Below are positions 5,400 through 8,043 of a stretch of 8,043 nucleotides of DNA, piece after piece; positions within the stretch are counted from its first letter, which is position 1, and each line of letters opens with the position of its first letter. Where the stretch lies: the NCBI GenBank assembly GCA_003164255.1, contig PLST01000056.1, forward strand, positions 3,580 through 11,622, written 5' to 3'. Made by a program: the position numbers and the translations under genes. This DNA is from Acidobacteriaceae bacterium. GTDB taxonomy: Bacteria; Acidobacteriota; Terriglobia; Terriglobales; Acidobacteriaceae. The notes beneath the pieces were generated by a model. That model ran no database searches, was not told where the DNA came from, and was given only the letters and a program-made list of their open reading frames with translations.

Positions 5400-6353
5400 A
5401 TGCGTCGAATCTGCTTTGCATTCATTACAGCCGCGATTGTTTTCTGTTCGATTGTTGCTGTGGCTTTCTTTCGTGACCTGGCGAATGCTCGCGAACGCCT
5501 CGCTGGCCGCAGTTCGACTATCGAGACCTCATTCGGCTCGATGGAATACGCCGAAGCGGGGCAGGGCGAGCCGGTCCTGGTAATCCACGGCGCTGGTGGC
5601 GGCTTCGATCAAGCCCTTGACATGACCGGCACACTGGCCGGAGACGAATATCGGCTTATCGCTCCGTCGCGCTTTGGCTATCTCCGATCAGCCATGCCTC
5701 TGAATGCCACGACAGAGATGCAGGCAGATGCATACAGCCAACTTCTCGACCACTTGGGCCTTGGCAAAGTAGACGTTGTTGGCATCTCTGCCGGCGCCTG
5801 GTCGGCCATGCAATTCGCTATTCGTCATCCTCAACGCTGCAGGGCGTTGGTGCTCCTCGTGCCCGCCAATTACCTACCGCCAGGGTCGTCAATCCACGGC
5901 GGCCCCGTCGTAAAGGCGATTTTCAACTCCGATTTCGTCGCCTGGGCAGCCGTGAAGCTAATGCCGGTCATCCCTGGAGGAATGACACGGATGATGCTTG
6001 GCACCGATCCTGCAGTTTTGCACGCTGCTTCCCCGAGCGAGACAGCACGTATTCGGCAGATTCTGGACCACCTTTTACCGGTCAGTTTGCGCATCAAAGG
6101 AATGAACTTCGACGTCACGACCGCTGCCGCGAACGAACCCTATGCTGTTGGGAAGATCGACAGTCCGGTGCTCACAATCAGCGCCGAAGACGACAGATTT
6201 GGTACTACAAGCCGTGCGAAGTATATTGCCGCCAGCGTGCCACACGGCAGAACGATTATTTATCCAACGGGCGGTCATGCTCTGGTTGGGCATTATGAGG
6301 ATGCTCTACGCGAGAGTATCTCATTCCTCAGGTCCGTCCAGAAGGCCGAGTGA
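5400..6353 (+). CDS. Membrane-anchored alpha/beta hydrolase
   Basis: This 317-residue protein is an alpha/beta hydrolase with an N-terminal hydrophobic segment (residues 4-24, preceded by MRR), which fits a signal anchor placing the enzyme outside the cytoplasmic membrane. HGAGGGFD (63-70) provides the oxyanion hole. The nucleophile elbow is VGISAG with S130. The acid is D264 or D265 in SAEDDRFG, and the base is H293 in PTGGHALVGH. The lid region (about 155-240) is rich in hydrophobic residues. The likely reaction is hydrolysis of an ester, lactone or similar bond; the substrate is not evident. The Shine-Dalgarno site is weak (GGAA at 5387-5390), but the start is supported because many relatives carry this type of membrane anchor followed by the FGSMEYAEAGQGEPVLVIHG segment. 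It is followed after 130 bp by the sigma factor gene. Confidence 0.9.
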   Translation: MRRICFAFITAAIVFCSIVAVAFFRDLANARERLAGRSSTIETSFGSMEYAEAGQGEPVLVIHGAGGGFDQALDMTGTLAGDEYRLIAPSRFGYLRSAMPLNATTEMQADAYSQLLDHLGLGKVDVVGISAGAWSAMQFAIRHPQRCRALVLLVPANYLPPGSSIHGGPVVKAIFNSDFVAWAAVKLMPVIPGGMTRMMLGTDPAVLHAASPSETARIRQILDHLLPVSLRIKGMNFDVTTAAANEPYAVGKIDSPVLTISAEDDRFGTTSRAKYIAASVPHGRTIIYPTGGHALVGHYEDALRESISFLRSVQKAE

Positions 6354-6483
6354 TAATCGTCTGTGTGCCGCATCAGACGACAAAACAATTGCGGCGAACG
6401 CGAAACCGCAGTTGTACACAGGCAGAGCACGTAGACGAGTCATTGTTCGTTCCGGAAACAAGCTTGAGTTAGAATTAATAGCA

Positions 6484-7548
6484 ATGGCGACGGCGCAACC
6501 ATCCCGTCATGAGCATGGGGAGCAGGCGTTTGAACGGCTCGCCGAGCCGTTCCGCCGCGAAATCAAACTGCATTGTTACCGCATGCTCGGCTCCCTGCAC
6601 GAGGCTGACGATCTTGTGCAGGAGACTTATCTGCGTGCCTGGCGCAGCTTTTCGAGCTTCGAGGCCGGCGGCTCCGATGAGCGCGGAGCTTTTCGCGCCT
6701 GGCTTTACCGCATCGCCACCAACGCCTGCCTTAATGCGCTCGAAGGCCGCAAGCACCAGCAGCGATACCTGCCCGACCAGCTTGGCCCCGCGGGTCCACC
6801 GAAGCTGGAAGGTGGTCCTGCGCTCGACGTGCCGTGGCTTGAACCGTATCCGGACTTGAATCTTGAAGGCTTCGCCGACGCCCGGCCAGGTCCTGAGGCG
6901 CGTTACACTGCGCGGGAGTCTGTGCAGCTCGCGTTTGTCGCCGCCATTCAGCAGTTGCCGCCGCGCCAGCGCGCTGCGCTTATGCTCTGCGATGTCCTCG
7001 GCTGGGCGTCTGCTGAAGCAGCAACTCTGCTGGGCGGTTCCACCGCATCCATCAACAGTGCATTGCAGCGAGCGCGCGAGACGCTCTCGCATCGCTACTC
7101 CGATCACCGGCCACCGCTTGAATCGCAACCAACTCCCGCGCAGCAAGAGCTCCTCGGCCGCTATCTGCGGGCTTGGGAAGGACACGATGTGGACGGCTTC
7201 GTGTCTGTACTCAAGGAAGATGCAACCGCCGTCATGCCGCCGTGGCTGCAGTGGTTTATCGGGCGCGAGACCATCGGGACATTCTTTGCGGCGGCATGGA
7301 AAACCTGTGCCGGGCTCCATTTGGTGCCGACATCCGCGAACGGACAGCCCGCATTTGCCATTTATGAGTTCTCCGACGCAGACAAACGCTGGAATGCGCA
7401 CTCCATCCACGTACTCACGCTTGAGAACGATTCGATTTCTGCGATGACTCTGTTTTTAGATTCCAACCTCTTTCACGACTTCGGGCTACCGCAGTTCCTG
7501 CCGGAGGTCGCGAACTCTGGATTGCGAAACCTCTCGCACAACTCGTAA
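6484..7548 (+). CDS. ECF sigma factor with C-terminal SnoaL-like domain (SigG/TIGR02960 type)
   Basis: This 354-residue protein directs RNA polymerase to a subset of promoters. Region 2 covers about residues 15-90, with HCYRMLGS (30-37), DLVQETYLRAWR (43-54) and FRAWLYRIATNACLNALEGRK (70-90). A linker contains PWLEPYPD (117-124), a mark I associate with the SigG/TIGR02960 group. Region 4 covers about 145-205, with LPPRQRAALMLCDVLGWASAEAATLLGGSTASINSALQRAR. Residues about 218-335 form an extra domain of the SnoaL/NTF2 fold, which in related ECF groups (such as ECF41) regulates the sigma factor in place of a separate anti-sigma protein. No anti-sigma-like gene is adjacent. The chosen start has a poor ribosome-binding site, but translation from further upstream would overlap the hydrolase, and family members begin close to the FERLAEPFRREI segment. 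Its targets probably include neighbouring genes, which is an inference. Confidence 0.92.
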   Translation: MATAQPSRHEHGEQAFERLAEPFRREIKLHCYRMLGSLHEADDLVQETYLRAWRSFSSFEAGGSDERGAFRAWLYRIATNACLNALEGRKHQQRYLPDQLGPAGPPKLEGGPALDVPWLEPYPDLNLEGFADARPGPEARYTARESVQLAFVAAIQQLPPRQRAALMLCDVLGWASAEAATLLGGSTASINSALQRARETLSHRYSDHRPPLESQPTPAQQELLGRYLRAWEGHDVDGFVSVLKEDATAVMPPWLQWFIGRETIGTFFAAAWKTCAGLHLVPTSANGQPAFAIYEFSDADKRWNAHSIHVLTLENDSISAMTLFLDSNLFHDFGLPQFLPEVANSGLRNLSHNS

Positions 7549-7646
7549 GCTGCCGCTCCGTTACGCAATGTTCAAGCGCATAGGATTCGGCTGCAATTTT
7601 ACAGACAAACCCTCATTCCAATTCTCCACTAGTGCTCACTGGCCAG

Positions 7647-7663
7647 AGCGCTCATTGAGCGCT
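7647..7663. repeat. Interrupted palindrome AGCGCTCA-T-TGAGCGCT
   Basis: Two exact 8-bp arms flank a single base, about 100 bp after the sigma factor stop codon. No T-tract follows. It may be a protein-binding site or one half of a repetitive element. No neighbouring + strand start lies downstream of it. Confidence 0.45.
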
Positions 7664-7682
7664 TCCTCAGGCTGCCGACTTC

Positions 7683-7718
7683 GATTACCCCCGGGAAACG
7701 CCGTAGGAATGAGTGATC
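7683..7718 (+). repeat. Dispersed repeat, copy 2 (core AAACGCCGTAGG)
   Basis: This matches 1085-1120 in the same orientation. The shared core AAACGCCGTAGG is at 7696-7707. It is again followed by a small inverted repeat, here GAATGA-GTGA-TCATTC (7707-7722), which differs in sequence from the palindrome CAACGTTG in copy 1. The two copies bracket about 6.6 kb holding all the intact downstream genes. Confidence 0.5.
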
Positions 7719-8043
7719 ATTCGAACGATTATCTTCTGAAGGTGGCTTCTCAATGCCCGTTTCTGAACCCACACCTTTTGACACGGCCGGATCGTAGAGG
7801 TCCGGCCGTTTGTTTTGTTGAGGCTGGCGGGTGGGTTTTTGGACCCTTTTGTCACAGGTCGTAATGGCCGGGTTCTGGCAGTCTTATCGAGCGCTTCAAG
7901 CCCTTGTGTCTGGGGCGGGAGCTTTCGAAGCACTCGTTGCACAGTAGCCGTTGAGACGCGGTGGCCTTTGGCGATCTGACGGATACTCTGGCCATGCTGA
8001 CGGTCTCGTTGGATGGCGAGGTTATCCAGGACCAACGGATTTC
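7685..8043 (-). pseudogene. Resolvase/HTH-like fragment, 5' end beyond window
   Basis: On the - strand the frame is open from the right window edge to a stop at 7685. The first ~40 residues (nt ~7915-8041) read NPLVLDNLAIQRDR then HGQSIRQIAKGHRVSTATVQ and RVLRKL. That is a good helix-turn-helix of the kind found at the C-terminus of serine resolvases and invertases of the Hin type, or in transposase-like proteins. The catalytic part, if any, would lie outside the window. The rest of the frame is low-complexity and basic, and it runs across the terminator stem at 7783-7809 and the dispersed repeat at 7683-7718. So the true end of the gene is probably earlier and was lost, or this is a decayed remnant. 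A normal gene with an unusual tail cannot be excluded. Confidence 0.45.
7783..7819 (+). terminator. Rho-independent terminator closing the + strand series
   Basis: ACGGCCGGA (7783-7791) and TCCGGCCGT (7801-7809) form a perfect 9-bp GC-rich stem with a 9-base loop, followed by TTGTTTTGTT. The T-rich tail lies only on the + side, so it should end rightward transcription, including the sigma factor message that stopped coding 235 bp earlier. Confidence 0.8.

Noticed and set aside
6443..6475. Possible sigma-70 promoter TTGTTC...TAGAAT before the sigma gene
   Set aside because: The spacer would be 21 bases, too long for a normal promoter, and TAGAAT ends only eight bases before the ATG.
6142..6483. 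In-frame upward extension of the sigma factor gene to an ATG at 6142
   Set aside because: It would overlap the last 212 bp of the well-supported hydrolase gene in another frame, and the extra residues show no family resemblance. Similarity begins after 6484.
6453..6483. Possible ECF -35 element (GGAAAC) for autoregulation of the sigma gene
   Set aside because: No matching -10 motif lies at the right distance, and the transcript start would fall at or after the start codon.
6475..7410. Long open frame on the - strand opposite the sigma factor gene
   Set aside because: The product is Arg-rich with no recognisable domain, while the + strand frame encodes a full sigma factor. It is the antisense shadow.
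7568..7864. 98-codon open frame on the + strand after the sigma gene
   Set aside because: It runs through a palindrome, the dispersed repeat and the terminator stem, and shows no domain or convincing ribosome-binding site.
1..8043. tRNA, rRNA or CRISPR array
   Set aside because: I saw no evenly spaced direct repeats and no cloverleaf or ribosomal RNA signatures in any gap between genes.

Overview
The window looks like an accessory stretch of a moderately GC-rich bacterial chromosome, most plausibly from the Acidobacteriota (Terriglobia). That assignment is an inference from two things: the style of the GAF-GGDEF protein at the left edge, and the intergenic palindrome with a GGGTGCCCCAGG...CCTGGGAT frame, which I remember as common in that group. 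All confident genes lie on the + strand. Only a doubtful recombinase-like fragment at the right edge is on the - strand.

Layout. Positions 1-897 hold the C-terminal part of a diguanylate cyclase that is cut by the window edge. Positions 898-1454 are a 557-bp non-coding gap with two strong palindromes and one copy of a dispersed repeat. A same-strand series follows: a short-chain dehydrogenase (1455-2180), two tandem paralogous SRPBCC/AHSA1-like proteins (2241-2687 and 2784-3245), a 49-residue membrane-type small protein that is easily missed (3319-3468), and a DUF899 thioredoxin-like protein that starts one base after it (3470-4285). After a 176-bp gap come a second, divergent SDR (4462-5223), a membrane-anchored alpha/beta hydrolase (5400-6353), and an ECF sigma factor with a C-terminal SnoaL-like domain (6484-7548). 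A good intrinsic terminator (7783-7819) closes the + strand series. The right edge carries a resolvase-type helix-turn-helix fragment on the - strand whose 3' end runs into the terminator and a second copy of the dispersed repeat.

How the genes may work together. The core 2241-4285 (SRPBCC, SRPBCC, small CxxC membrane protein, DUF899) is tightly spaced with good ribosome-binding sites and reads as one transcription unit, probably led by the first SDR. Each of its four products has a close cysteine pair: CxxxC at the same place in both SRPBCC proteins, and CxxC in the small protein and in DUF899. A shared redox or metal-handling role is a reasonable but untested hypothesis. The SnoaL-type ECF sigma factor at the end has no recognisable anti-sigma gene beside it. 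In related sigma groups the C-terminal domain takes over that role and neighbouring oxidoreductase genes are the usual targets, so it is a candidate regulator of this block.
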